Assembly: GCF_002754195.1 (NCBI RefSeq)
Contig: NZ_PEEU01000001.1
Coordinates: 3,906,001-3,970,000, forward strand
Reading direction: 5' to 3'
DNA: 64,000 bases
Source: Flavobacterium sp. 9
GTDB lineage: Bacteria; Bacteroidota; Bacteroidia; Flavobacteriales; Flavobacteriaceae
Shown here: piece by piece, positions 1-11,000 of the stretch
Position numbering within the stretch: position 1 is the stretch's first letter
How the letters are laid out: every line of letters starts with the position of its first letter
Notes under the pieces: generated by a model
The model's database searches: none
What the model was told of the DNA's origin: nothing
Seen by the model: only the letters and a program-made list of their open reading frames with translations
Position numbers and translations under genes: made by a program

Positions 1-64
1 ATTTGACCTGAAGTTTCAGTGTTTTATTTGAGATTTATCTGTTTTACAAACTGATTACTTTGTC

Positions 65-72
65 TATCTTTG
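65..72 (+). promoter_or_regulatory. -7 promoter element of ruvB
   Basis: TATCTTTG is an exact match to the Bacteroidota -7 consensus TAnnTTTG. It ends only four bases before the ruvB ATG, so the transcript would have almost no leader. No TTG -33 box stands at the usual distance. Confidence 0.6.
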
Positions 73-76
73 TAAA

Positions 77-1099
77 ATGAATGAGAACCTAGATCCCACT
101 ACAAATGGGTATAACCCAGAAGAATTAGATCTTGAAAAAAGATTACGTCCGCTGTCCTTTGATGATTTTGCCGGACAAGATCAAGTTTTAGAGAATTTGA
201 AAGTTTTTGTTGCTGCTGCCAATCAACGTGGTGAAGCGCTTGATCATACACTTTTTCACGGACCTCCCGGATTAGGAAAAACTACTTTGGCAAATATCCT
301 TGCTAATGAGCTTGAAGTTGGAATCAAAATTACATCTGGTCCTGTCTTGGACAAACCTGGAGACTTGGCTGGTTTATTGACTAACCTTGATGAAAGAGAT
401 GTTTTATTTATTGATGAAATTCATCGTTTAAGCCCAATTGTTGAAGAGTATTTGTATTCGGCAATGGAAGATTTTAAGATTGATATTATGATCGAGTCTG
501 GTCCAAATGCCAGAACTGTGCAGATCAATCTAAATCCTTTTACTTTAATTGGAGCTACAACTCGTTCAGGATTATTAACGGCACCTATGCGTGCACGTTT
601 TGGAATTTCATCACGATTACAATATTATACTACAGAACTTTTGACTACTATTGTCGAAAGAAGTTCTTCTATTCTTAAAATGCCAATATCATTAGATGCT
701 GCTATAGAAATAGCCGGTAGAAGTCGCGGTACACCTCGTATAGCAAATGCATTATTGCGTAGAGTTCGAGATTTTGCACAGATTAAAGGTAACGGAACTA
801 TTGATCTTGAAATTGCACGTTATGCTTTAAAAGCACTTAATGTCGATGCACATGGATTGGACGAAATGGATAATAAAATTTTACTGACAATTATTAATAA
901 ATTCAAAGGTGGGCCAGTTGGTCTTTCAACTTTGGCAACTGCCGTTTCTGAAAGTAGTGAAACCATTGAAGAAGTATATGAACCATTCTTGATTCAGGAA
1001 GGTTTTATTATGCGTACTCCGCGTGGTCGAGAAGTTACGGACAAAGCTTATAAACATTTAGGAAAAATAAACACCAACATTCAAGGTGGATTGTTTTAA
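77..1099 (+). CDS. ruvB: Holliday junction branch migration DNA helicase RuvB
   Basis: RuvB is the hexameric AAA+ motor that, with RuvA, drives branch migration of Holliday junctions in recombinational repair. The 340-residue length is normal for the family. Visible are Walker A GPPGLGKT (residues 62-69), Walker B with the DE pair (113-114), sensor 1 GATTRSG (159-165) and the arginine-finger region MRARFG (171-176); the C-terminal winged-helix domain carries TPRGR. The start was chosen because the N-terminus up to [10 protein letters not shown] is typical and no other in-frame ATG lies nearby. ruvA lies about 26 kb away in the same window rather than next to ruvB. The esterase gene follows after 9 bases and is probably co-transcribed. 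Confidence 0.97.
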   Translation: MNENLDPTTNGYNPEELDLEKRLRPLSFDDFAGQDQVLENLKVFVAAANQRGEALDHTLFHGPPGLGKTTLANILANELEVGIKITSGPVLDKPGDLAGLLTNLDERDVLFIDEIHRLSPIVEEYLYSAMEDFKIDIMIESGPNARTVQINLNPFTLIGATTRSGLLTAPMRARFGISSRLQYYTTELLTTIVERSSSILKMPISLDAAIEIAGRSRGTPRIANALLRRVRDFAQIKGNGTIDLEIARYALKALNVDAHGLDEMDNKILLTIINKFKGGPVGLSTLATAVSESSETIEEVYEPFLIQEGFIMRTPRGREVTDKAYKHLGKINTNIQGGLF

Positions 1100-1108
1100 A
1101 AATAAATT

Positions 1109-1924
1109 ATGAAGCACTTCCTTTTATTCTTGTTGTTTGCTTTTTGTAGTTCTTTTGGGCAAAGTAAGTCTTTTTCGCATCTTGCTTATGGGAAATCATC
1201 TCAACAAGCTTTAGATCTGTATATTCCTAACGGAGATTTAAAAGAAATACCTGTTGTTATATTGCTGCATGGTGGCGCATGGTCAATGGGCGGACTTCAA
1301 TATAACAGTAAACATGCTCAGGACATTTGTAATAAAGGATTTGTTGTCGCTAATGTCGATTATCGTTATGTAACGGAAGAAATTTCGGCAAAGGATTTAT
1401 TAGCAGATATTCAAGCAGCTGTTACGTATGTTTCAGATGTTTCCGGTAAATATGGATATGCTAAAAAAGGATATCATATTGTAGGGATTAGCGCTGGTGC
1501 TCATTTGGCTTTATTATATGGATATACCAAAAAGAACATGAAGTCGATAACCGCACTTTGTGCTCCTTCAAGATTAGATTCTGTTGAAGTATTAGAATTT
1601 CTTAAGAAGAATGTTCTTTTGGATGTTATCGAAAAATTAGCTGGAGCAAAATTTAATACAACGGGGACTAATCCTGCATTTATTGCAATAAGTCCTTTCA
1701 GAAATATTTCGAACACACCGACATTACTGATACATGGTGATGCTGATCCTTTGGTTAATGTCAGTCAATCTCAAAATCTTTATGCTGAATTAAAAAGCAA
1801 AGGTGTTGAGACAAAATTACTAATTAGAGAAGGAAAAGGACATGATGTTGGTATGAATTCACCTGATACTGAAGCTCAGAATATAAAAGATATTACCGAT
1901 TGGATTATCATGCATAATAAGTAA
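1109..1924 (+). CDS. Secreted alpha/beta hydrolase (esterase/BD-FAE type)
   Basis: Predicted serine esterase of the alpha/beta-hydrolase fold, 271 residues, with an N-terminal signal peptide (about residues 1-18), so it should act in the periplasm or outside the cell. The oxyanion-hole motif HGGAW is at 54-58, the nucleophile elbow GISAG at 126-130 with Ser128, a likely acid in the HGDADP segment (Asp213) and His245 in GKGHDVG. This arrangement is known from carboxylesterases and hormone-sensitive-lipase-like enzymes; the substrate cannot be read from sequence. It follows ruvB closely with no visible promoter of its own, so it is probably read from the ruvB promoter. Confidence 0.85.
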   Translation: MKHFLLFLLFAFCSSFGQSKSFSHLAYGKSSQQALDLYIPNGDLKEIPVVILLHGGAWSMGGLQYNSKHAQDICNKGFVVANVDYRYVTEEISAKDLLADIQAAVTYVSDVSGKYGYAKKGYHIVGISAGAHLALLYGYTKKNMKSITALCAPSRLDSVEVLEFLKKNVLLDVIEKLAGAKFNTTGTNPAFIAISPFRNISNTPTLLIHGDADPLVNVSQSQNLYAELKSKGVETKLLIREGKGHDVGMNSPDTEAQNIKDITDWIIMHNK

Positions 1925-1945
1925 ATTTGATAAGTAAGAAAAAAT

Positions 1946-1974
1946 AAACACCAAGATTCAGTGTAAGGTGTTTT
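1946..1974 (+). terminator. Weak hairpin terminator after the esterase gene
   Basis: A 7-bp stem (AAACACC with GGTGTTT) encloses a 14-base loop and runs into a short T tract. It is weak by stem length, so read-through into the P450 gene is possible. Confidence 0.4.
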
Positions 1975-1987
1975 AATTCTATTTAAA

Positions 1988-3334
1988 ATGTCTGAGAACA
2001 GAAAATATAATTACCCGAACAGACTTTCGATATTAAGATTTTTTCTCGATGCTGAAGGAGTGCGTAGAAATCCGATTCCATTTCATAAAAGATATTTTGA
2101 GCAATTTGGAGATTCTTTTTCTCTTAAAATTGGTCTTTCTAAGCATATCATTTTATCAAGAGATAATGAAATTGCACAGTATATTTTGCAAAAGAATCAA
2201 AAGAATTATCATAAGTCAAAATTTCAATCTGTATATCTTTCAAAATATTTAGGGAAAGGACTTTTGACTGTTGACGGTGATTTTTGGCTAAAGCAAAGAA
2301 GATTAATTCAACCAGCTTTTCATAAACAAAAGATGAATCAGTTAGTTGAAAATATGAATTTGACTATTGCTTCTGAATTGGATAATTTAGAAGAAGAAAA
2401 GACAATTGATCTTTTTCCTGTAATGAGTCAATTAGCCTTTAATGTTGTGGCTAAATCACTATTTCAGCTTTCCATTTCAGAAGAAAAACTAAATCGCATA
2501 AAATTTATTATTGAAGAAGTTCAGAATTTTTTAATCAAAGAAATTAGGCTTCCACATAAAGCATGGTGGTTTTCTGTTACGGGGCAAGTGAAAAAACATC
2601 TTGAATTGGCAGAAGAAAATAATGGAATCATTCAGGAAATTATCGAGCAAAGACTGGCTTCGAAAGAAGAGATTAACGACTTGCTGAATATGCTTTTAGA
2701 AACCCGATATGAAGATACGGGAGAAGGTATGTCGGTTAAACAATTAGTTGATGAAATAAAAATTTTGTTTATAGCTGGTCATGAAACAACTGCAAATGCA
2801 TTGACTTTTACACTTCATCTTTTAGGAAGAAATCCTGAGATACAGCAAAAAGTTCTCGATGAGATTATCGAAATAGAATCTCAAACGCAGGATATTGTTG
2901 AGCAACTTCAAAAAATGACTTATACAAATGCTGTTCTAAATGAATCGATGCGTTTGTATCCACCAGCCTGGATTACGGACAGACAAAATGTTACGGATGA
3001 TACGCTTGCAGGTTTTCATATAAAAAAGGAAACTCTTATTGGAGTTTCTTTCTACGAATTACATCGAAATCCTAAATATTGGGCAAATCCGGATGAATTT
3101 AATCCGGAACGATTTCTTGGAGAGCAGAAAAAGCTTTCTATGCAATACTTTTATCCTTTTGGCGCCGGTCCCAGAATGTGTATAGGAGCTGGGTTTGCTA
3201 TTTACGAAATGTGTTTGACTATTGCTCAAATTGTAAAAAAATATGAGATTAAATCAAATACAGATGAAGTTCAGTTTAATCCTTTAATTACATTAAAACC
3301 AGTTGGTGTAGAAGTTTCATTTTCGAAAAGATGA
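1988..3334 (+). CDS. Cytochrome P450
   Basis: Heme-thiolate monooxygenase of 448 residues. The I-helix oxygen-activation motif AGHETT is at 263-268, the ExxR motif as ESMR at 319-322, and the heme-binding loop [10 protein letters not shown] at 391-400 with the axial Cys398. There is no membrane anchor, so it should be a soluble cytosolic enzyme that needs a separate ferredoxin or reductase, which is not encoded nearby. The overall look (long form with this I-helix) resembles CYP102/CYP4-like bacterial P450s that often hydroxylate fatty acids or terpenes; the substrate is not determinable. Its stop overlaps the queG start (ATGA), which suggests translational coupling although the functions appear unrelated. 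Confidence 0.93.
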   Translation: MSENRKYNYPNRLSILRFFLDAEGVRRNPIPFHKRYFEQFGDSFSLKIGLSKHIILSRDNEIAQYILQKNQKNYHKSKFQSVYLSKYLGKGLLTVDGDFWLKQRRLIQPAFHKQKMNQLVENMNLTIASELDNLEEEKTIDLFPVMSQLAFNVVAKSLFQLSISEEKLNRIKFIIEEVQNFLIKEIRLPHKAWWFSVTGQVKKHLELAEENNGIIQEIIEQRLASKEEINDLLNMLLETRYEDTGEGMSVKQLVDEIKILFIAGHETTANALTFTLHLLGRNPEIQQKVLDEIIEIESQTQDIVEQLQKMTYTNAVLNESMRLYPPAWITDRQNVTDDTLAGFHIKKETLIGVSFYELHRNPKYWANPDEFNPERFLGEQKKLSMQYFYPFGAGPRMCIGAGFAIYEMCLTIAQIVKKYEIKSNTDEVQFNPLITLKPVGVEVSFSKR

Positions 3335-4257
3335 GTATTAATGCAAAAGAGACATATTCGAAATTTATAAAATCAGAAGCAAAACGCCTCGGTTTTCTTT
3401 CTTGCGGAATATCTAAAGCTGGATTTCTGGAAGAGGAGGCATCGCGTCTTGAAAAATGGCTCAATAATAACCATCATGGGCAAATGGCTTATATGGAAAA
3501 CTATTTTGATAAACGCTTGGATCCAACTTTATTAGTTGATGATGCTAAAAGCGTTGTTTCACTTTTATTAAATTATTATCCGGAAGAAACCCAAACTCAG
3601 GAAAGCTTTAAAATTTCTAAATACGCTTATGGACAGGATTATCATTTTGTAATCAAAGAGAAGTTAAAAGAATTTTTGCATTCGATTCAGGAAAATATCG
3701 GAGACATTTCCGGACGTGCTTTTGTTGATTCTGCGCCTGTTTTAGACAGAGCTTGGGCAGCAAAAAGTGGTTTAGGCTGGATTGGTAAAAATGGTAATCT
3801 GTTGACTCAAAAAGTGGGTTCGTTTTATTTTATTGCCGAACTTATTCTTGATTTAGATTTAGAATATGATCATGCTACTACAGATCATTGTGGTTCTTGT
3901 ACAGCTTGTATTGACGCTTGTCCTACACAAGCAATAGTTGCGCCTCATGTGGTTGACGGAAGCAAATGTATCTCTTATTATACCATTGAGCTTAAAGAAA
4001 ATATTCCTTATGAAATGAAAGGAAAATTTGACGAATGGATGTTTGGTTGTGATACTTGTCAGGATGTTTGCCCTTGGAATCGGTTCTCGAAACCTCATTC
4101 AGAACCTCTTTTTAACCCGAATCCAGAACTACTTTCTTTTTCAAAAAAAGACTGGATCGAAATTACAGAAGAAACTTTTCGTGCTGTTTTTAAAAATTCT
4201 CCTATTAAAAGAACCAAATATGATGGTTTGAAACGCAATATTACCTTTCTGGAATAG
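3331..4257 (+). CDS. queG: Epoxyqueuosine reductase QueG
   Basis: QueG reduces epoxyqueuosine to queuosine in the wobble position of tRNAs with GUN anticodons, using cobalamin and two [4Fe-4S] clusters. Length 308 residues is typical. The first ferredoxin-like motif has Cys187, 190, 193 and 197; the second set includes Cys213, 240, 243 and 247. The substrate/cobalamin region contains [10 protein letters not shown] with the likely catalytic Asp133, followed by GLGWIGKNG. The ATG overlaps the P450 stop codon. A hairpin directly follows the stop. Confidence 0.95.
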   Translation: MSINAKETYSKFIKSEAKRLGFLSCGISKAGFLEEEASRLEKWLNNNHHGQMAYMENYFDKRLDPTLLVDDAKSVVSLLLNYYPEETQTQESFKISKYAYGQDYHFVIKEKLKEFLHSIQENIGDISGRAFVDSAPVLDRAWAAKSGLGWIGKNGNLLTQKVGSFYFIAELILDLDLEYDHATTDHCGSCTACIDACPTQAIVAPHVVDGSKCISYYTIELKENIPYEMKGKFDEWMFGCDTCQDVCPWNRFSKPHSEPLFNPNPELLSFSKKDWIEITEETFRAVFKNSPIKRTKYDGLKRNITFLE

Positions 4258-4282
4258 CTTAAAAAAAGTTGTTTTTCTTAAG
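4258..4282 (+). terminator. Possible terminator after queG
   Basis: CTTAA and TTAAG flank a run of four A and a run of four T with one mismatch, forming an AT-only hairpin starting at the queG stop. The following T tract is interrupted, so termination would be inefficient. Confidence 0.35.
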
Positions 4283-4807
4283 AATTTTTGCACTCGTTTT
4301 TTGTAAGGATTATAGATTAAAAACGATTACTGCGAGACATCTTATTTTTTTAAAACGCGTGAGATTAATACCTATAATTTTATTGGAAGTTATGCTTTAA
4401 CTCCAAGAGATATTGTCGCAGAAAGTGTAATTATTTTTTATGTAATAATTTGTAAAACCTATCTAAATGAGCTAGTTAGCTTTTTCGGACTTTTAGATAT
4501 TAATAAAATAATGTAAAATACTGTTTATCAGTGTTTAAAGAGGAGTCGTGATGTTGTCACGTCTCCTCTTTTTGTAAGATATTATTGGTTTTTTGTCACA
4601 GAATTAACTAAAAGCTAATTTTTCTATAAAAATTTAAGAAAATTCTGTTGTTTTATTATCAAATTGTTATGTTTTTTGAACATGCAGGTTAAATTTTGTC
4701 GGCAAAAAGTGTATTTCAACGTTTTTCCATGTAGTTTATCGACGAATGTAGCTAGTAATTAGGTGTTTGTATATTTTCGCTGCTCCAAAACTACTTAATT
4801 TAACCAA
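4283..4807. other. Non-coding stretch between queG and the adhesin leader
   Basis: Very AT-rich, with stop codons in all frames at short spacing and no protein-like ORF that I can support. It contains one strong hairpin terminator (annotated separately), so something is probably transcribed between queG and that hairpin, possibly only the queG 3' tail or a small RNA. Near 4690-4698 a near-consensus -7 element with an extra T (TAAATTTTG) has TTG 23 bases upstream; it is a candidate start point for the adhesin transcript. Confidence 0.4.
4537..4573 (+). terminator. Strong intrinsic terminator
   Basis: AAAGAGGAG pairs with CTCCTCTTT and CGTGA with TCACG across a single T/T mismatch, with a five-base loop (TGTTG) and a T run. 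It isolates the adhesin leader from upstream transcription. No gene is recognised in the 250 bases before it. Confidence 0.8.
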
Positions 4808-4965
4808 AAGACAAGTATTTGTCTTGAACCTATTATACCTATGGCCCACACGGTACATTTTATGTATGAAGATCTTGAAAAGACTTTTTTCAGATTTTTG
4901 ACATCCATTCCTTTCATTTTATCGTATCTGCTCTATGTGCTGAAGACCGCATCCGGTTGTTCAGC
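4808..4965 (+). promoter_or_regulatory. Structured 5' leader of the giant adhesin gene
   Basis: Four stem-loops stand in series just upstream of the adhesin ATG: 4808-4825 (AAGACAA with TTGTCTT), 4854-4866 (TACAT with ATGTA), 4876-4892 (TGAAAA with TTTTCA) and 4939-4965 (GCTGAA with TTCAGC plus ACCG with CGGT, loop CATC). Base composition is richer in G+C than the flanks. I do not recognise a known riboswitch class. The same bases can be read as a 57-codon ORF, annotated separately. Confidence 0.45.
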
Positions 4966-5014
4966 TGATTATATTTTTATTACCGCCATTAATACCAACA
5001 CTGTCTATGCGTAA
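4841..5014 (+). CDS. Possible 57-codon leader ORF overlapping the adhesin start
   Basis: An ATG at 4841 opens an in-frame run of 57 codons ending at a TAA that lies inside the first codons of the adhesin gene (8-base overlap). The predicted peptide starts MAHTVHFMYEDL, has a moderately hydrophobic middle (FFRFLTSIPFILSYLLYVL) and one Cys. Codon use (CTG, ACC, GCC) is unlike the AT-rich neighbours. It may be a translated leader peptide coupled to the adhesin, or only a chance reading of a folded RNA leader. No family is recognised. Confidence 0.25.
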   Translation: MAHTVHFMYEDLEKTFFRFLTSIPFILSYLLYVLKTASGCSADYIFITAINTNTVYA

Positions 5015-8000
5015 CATTACTTTTAGAACCCCTAAGTTTTTTAGGTTAATTTTTATTGCTTCATTATTTTTACTAAATACCACTTTATCTTTTGCACAAG
5101 TCTGTGGGACTCCCGGAGCAGATGGACCAATAAATGTTTCGACATCGATAAATACATATTATCCAATAACAGGAACACTGAATTTAGCAAAAGGTGCAAA
5201 AACAATTGCGTTAACTGCAGTTCCGGCAACAGATAGTCACGGTAATAATTTTGGCGGAACTCAAATTTCATCCGGAGATTTGGTTTTAATTATCCAAATG
5301 CAGGATGCAACCATAGATTATAGTAATAATCCAAGTTATGGTTCAGGAAGCTCAACTTCTGGAATTGATAATTTGGGAGGTACCGGATTTACCAATTTAG
5401 GAAATACAGGAATCTATGAATATGTTATAGCAACGAGTAATGTACCTCTGACCGGAGGGACTTTAACGTTTATTGGAACCGGTACTGGAGGTGGTGCATT
5501 GAATGATTATTTTAATGCTGCTCCAACAACAACTAGCGGTAAAAAGACTTTTCAGATTATTCGTGTACCTCAATTTTCAAATTTAACTCTTAACTCTAAT
5601 ATTACAACGCCACCATTTAATGGTTTTGCCGGAGGAATTATTGCTTTTAATGTTTCTGGAACTTTTAACTTTAATGGATTCAATATTGACGGATCTGCCA
5701 GAGGTTTTAGAGGAGGTTACAGCCCTGTAGCGACAACAAATGCAAATAATTCAACTATCTACGTAGATAATTCAACGAATAGCGTAGTTTCAGGAAAAGG
5801 AGAAGGTATTGCCGGAACACCACGATATATGTGGGACGGTTTTAATCAGGTAAATAATGGAGTTGAAGGTATGCCGGGAGGATCTGCCGGTAGAGGAGCC
5901 CCAGCAAATGCTGGTGGTGGTGGAAATGATCACAACTCCGGAGGTGGAGGTGGTGGAAATGGTGGATATGGTGGTTTAGGTGGATTAGGCTGGCAAGGTG
6001 GCGGAGGAGACGTTAGTCCCTTAAACGGAGGTGGCCGACCAGGATATACTTCATATCTAACTGCAACACCATTGCTTACCCGTCTTGTTATGGGAGGTGG
6101 TGGTGGAGCCGGTGATGCCAATAACGCTGTAAATGGTGTAAAAGGTGGAGTTGGAGGAGCTATAATTTTGATTAATGCCGGTTCAATACAAGGATCAGGA
6201 AATATTTATGCAAATGGAGGTGTGGGAGCCGCCGGTACTTATTCAGGTGCGCCTGATGGAGCCGGAGGTGGTGGAGCCGGAGGAAGTGTTTTTCTAAATA
6301 TTTCGAATAATAGTACCACCACAATTAATATTGAGGCAAAAGGTGGAAATGGAGGAAATACATTAAATGACGAAAATAATTCACACGGACCCGGTGGTGG
6401 TGGTGGTGGTGGAATAATTAGATATAATGTTCCGGGATCAGGAGTTACGATTAATACTTCTGTAATTAATGGAACTTCTGGAGTAACAGCTGATAATAAG
6501 GACCATGGTGCTCAACCAGGAACTCCAGGTTATGTATCTGCTTTTAGTTCAAGTGATATGCCTTCTGAATTGCAGATTAATTCTAATTGTTTAGCTTCAC
6601 TTTCTACAAAAGTAAATTCAATAAATAAATCGCTATGCAATACAATTGATGCAACAGTTACTTACGAAATAGAAATAACAAATTTAGGAAGTGGAAATGC
6701 TGCACAAGTAAATTTAAATTATCTGTTTCCTACTGGGATAAATTTTGATTCTGCAACAGCAACTTATACACTTAATGCTTCTGGACCAACAGGCTCAATG
6801 GCAAATACAGGTACAGCAAATAGCCCTATTGTTGGAGGTTTCAATATTCCTTTGAATGGAGTTGTTAAAATTACGCTTATCGGAAAAGTTGCAGCTGCTA
6901 TGACGCCAGGTACTACTTATAGTTCGAAAGCTCAAGCTTTATATTTGGATCCAACACGAACAATAGCAGATCCAACGAGAAGAATTACACCGTTTACAAA
7001 TTCTTTCGGAACTGTTAATACAACTTATCAAACAGGGGGAGGATTAAATGTTGGAGGAACCAATTTTGATGGTACTTCAAAAACGGAAGATGATGTACTC
7101 ATAATAGCATCTCCTGGAACTCCATCAATTTCAGCAAGTGGTCCAATAACATTTTGTGCAGGTGGAAGCGTTGTTTTGACTTCAACTGTGGGAACCGGTT
7201 ACCTTTGGTCAACAGGAGCTACAACTCAAGCCATAACAGTAACAACTTCTGGTACTTATACAGTTAAGGTGTCTAATGCTTCCGGATGCTATAGTGCATC
7301 TTCAGCAGGCACAACAGTTACCGCGAATTCATTGCCAACAGCTTATAATGTTACAGGAGGAGGATCATATTGTGCTGGTGGAACAGGATTTGCAGTTGGA
7401 CTAAGTAATTCTCAAACAGGAGTAAGCTATCAATTACAATTAGGAGGAGTTAATGATGGAACTGCAGTTACAGGAACTACAGGTTCAGCAATCAGTTTTG
7501 GAACAAAAACAGCTGCTGGAACTTATACTGTTGTTGCAACTAATACCACAACAAGCTGTACTGCAACAATGACAGGCAGTAAAACAATAACCATAAATCC
7601 ATTACCAACAGCTTATACTGTTACGGGTGGCGGAACTTATTGCGCGGGAGGAACAGGATTTCCAATTGGATTAAGTAATTCTCAAACAGGAGTAAGTTAT
7701 CAATTACAATTAGGAGGTACTAATAATGGAACTGCAGTTGCAGGAACTACTGGTTCAGCAATCAGCTTTGGAACAAAAACAGTTGCGGGAACTTATACTG
7801 TGGTTGCAACTAATACAACAACAAGTTGTACTTCATCAATGACTGGGAATGCTGTAATAACTGTAAATCCGTTACCAACAGCTTATACTGTTACCGGAGG
7901 CGGATCTTATTGCGCTGGTGGAACAGGACTTGCAGTTGGACTAAGTAATTCTCAGACCGGAGTAAGTTATCAATTACAATTAGGCGGAGTTAATGATGGA

Positions 8001-11000
8001 ACTGCCGTTACAGGAACTACTGGTTCGGCAATCAGCTTTGGAACAAAAACAGCTGCAGGAACTTATACTGTGGTTGCTACTAATACTACAACAAGCTGTA
8101 CTGTAGCAATGACAGGCAGTAAAACAATAACCATAAATCCATTACCAACAGCTTATGCCGTTACGGGAGGCGGAACTTATTGCGCTGGCGGAACAGGAGT
8201 TGCGGTTGGACTAAGCAATTCACAAACCGGAGTAAGTTATCAATTACAATTAGGAGGAGTGAATGACGGAGCTGCAGTTGCAGGAACTACAGGAACGGCA
8301 ATTAGTTTTGGAACAAGAACAGCTTCGGGAACTTATACTGTGGTTGCAACTAATACAACAACAAGTTGTACTGCACCAATGACAGGCAGCAAAACAATAA
8401 CAATAAATCCTTTACCAACAGCTTATACTGTAACCGGAGGCGGTGCATATTGCGCTGGTGGAACAGGATTTGCAATTGGACTAAGCAATTCTGAAACTGG
8501 AGTAAGCTATCAATTGCAATTAGGAGGAGTGAATGATGGAACTGCAGTTGCAGGAACTACTGGTTCAGCAATCAGCTTTGGAACAAAAACAGCTGCAGGA
8601 ACTTACACTGTGGTTGCAACTAATACCACAACAAGCTGTACTGCAACAATGACAGGCAGTAGAACAATAACCATAAATCCATTACCAACAGCTTATACTG
8701 TTACGGGAGGCGGGGCATATTGCGCTGGTGGAGCAGGATTTGCAATTGGACTAAGCAATTCTGAAACTGGAGTAAGCTATCAATTACAATTAGGAGGAGT
8801 GAATGACGGAACTGCAGTTGCAGGAACTACAGGAACAGCAATCAACTTTGGAACAAAAACAGCTGCAGGAACTTATACTGTGGTTGCCACTAATGCTACA
8901 ACAAGTTGTACTGCACCAATGACAGGCAGTAAAACAATAACCATAAATCCATTACCAACAGCTTATACAGTTACCGGAGGCGGATCATATTGCGCTGGTG
9001 GAACAGGATTTCCAATTGGATTAAGTAATTCACAAACAGGAGTTAGTTATCAATTACAATTAGGAGGAGTTAATGACGGAACTGCAGTTGGAGGAACTAC
9101 TGGTACAGCAATAAGCTTTGGAACAAAAACAGCTGCGGGAACTTATACAGTGGTTGCAACTAATACAACAACAAGCTGTACTGCAGCAATGACAGGCAGT
9201 GCAACAATAACCATAAATCCATTACCAACAGCTTACAATGTTACCGGTGGAGGAGCTTATTGCGCTGGCGGAACAGGATTTCCAATTGGATTAAGCGATT
9301 CTCAAACTGGAGTAAGTTATCAGTTAAAATTAGGAAGTTCTAATGATGGAGCTGCAGTTGCAGGAACTACAGGAGTAGCAATTAGTTTTGGAACAAAAAC
9401 AGCTGCAGGAACTTATACTGTGGTTGCAACTAATAACACAACAAGCTGTACTGCACCAATGACAGGCAGTAAAACAATAACAGTAAATCCATTACCAACA
9501 GCTTATACTGTAACCGGAGGCGGAACTTATTGCGCTGGTGGAGCAGGATTTGCAATTGGACTAAGCAATTCTGAGACTGGAGTAAGCTATCAATTACAAT
9601 TAGCAGGAGTGAATGACGGAGCTGCAGTTGCAGGAACTACCGGTACTGCAATTAGTTTTGGAACAAAAACAGCTGCTGGAACTTATACTGTGGTTGCCAC
9701 TAATACTACAACAAGCTGTACTGCACCAATGACAGGTAGTAAAGCAATAACAATAAATCCATTACCGGCAATACCAGTTACTTCTTTAACGCAACCTAAC
9801 TGTACTACATTAACTGGTTCTATTACAGTTACAGTACAGGATCCGTTAGAGACTTATAGTTTTGATAATGGGCAAAATTTTCAGTCTGGTAATTCAAAAT
9901 CAGGATTAGCACCAGGTAGTTATGATGTGATTATTCAGAATACATCGGGATGTAACTCACCTAAAAAAACAGTTACGATTGATGTAAAACCAAATTGTCC
10001 TCCAGTAGCCATTGACGATACAGCAACTGCAACCGAAGATACACTTTTCACCTCAACTGTAAGCCTTGTGGCGAATGATACCGATGTTGATTCAAGCCCA
10101 CTCACAGTAGTAGCTGGAACTTACACTACATTGAAAGGCGGAACCTTGACTTTAGCGGCAGACGGATCTTATACTTATATGCCGGCAGCGAACTTTAATG
10201 GAACTGATACAGTAGATTATACAGTTACTGACGGAAGCCTAACTGATATTGGAACACTTACAATCACAGTAAATGCTGTAAACGATGCACCAATTGCAGT
10301 TGACGATACAGCAACCGCTACAGAAGATACTTTATACACCTCAACTATAAGCCTTGTGGCGAATGATACCGATGTAGATTCAAGCCCACTTACAGTAGTA
10401 GCTGGAACTTACACTACATTGAAAGGCGGAACCTTGACTTTAGCGGCAGACGGATCTTATACTTATATGCCGGCAGCGAACTTTAATGGAACTGATACAG
10501 TAGATTACACGGTAACTGACGGAAGTTTAACTGATATTGGAACATTAACGATCACAGTAAATGCTGTAAACGATGCTCCAATTGCTGTTGATGATACAGC
10601 CACTGCTACAGAAGACACACTTTTCACATCAAGTATCTCTCTTGTAGCTAATGATACTGATATAGACTCAAGCCCACTGACAGTATTAGCAGGAACTTAT
10701 ACGACAGCAAAAGGCGGAACATTGACTTTAGCTTCAGACGGATCGTATACTTATATGCCGGCTGCAAACTTTAACGGAACAGACACAGTAGATTATACGG
10801 TAACCGATGGAAGTTTAACAGATATCGGAACATTAACCATTACAGTAAACGCTGTAAACGATGCTCCAATTGCGGTTGACGATACTGCAACTGCTACAGA
10901 AGACACGCTTTACACATCAAGCATCTCTCTTGTAGCGAATGATACTGATATAGACTCAAGCCCGCTAACCGTGGTAGCAGGAACTTACACTACAGCAAAA

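Noticed and set aside
4808..4965. Known riboswitch class before the adhesin gene
   Set aside because: I could not match the conserved cores of classes I know, such as cobalamin, TPP, SAM or c-di-GMP, so only an unassigned structured leader is claimed.
5930..6121. Proline-rich minus-strand frame
   Set aside because: Antisense reading of the glycine-rich adhesin segment; glycine codons read as proline on the other strand.
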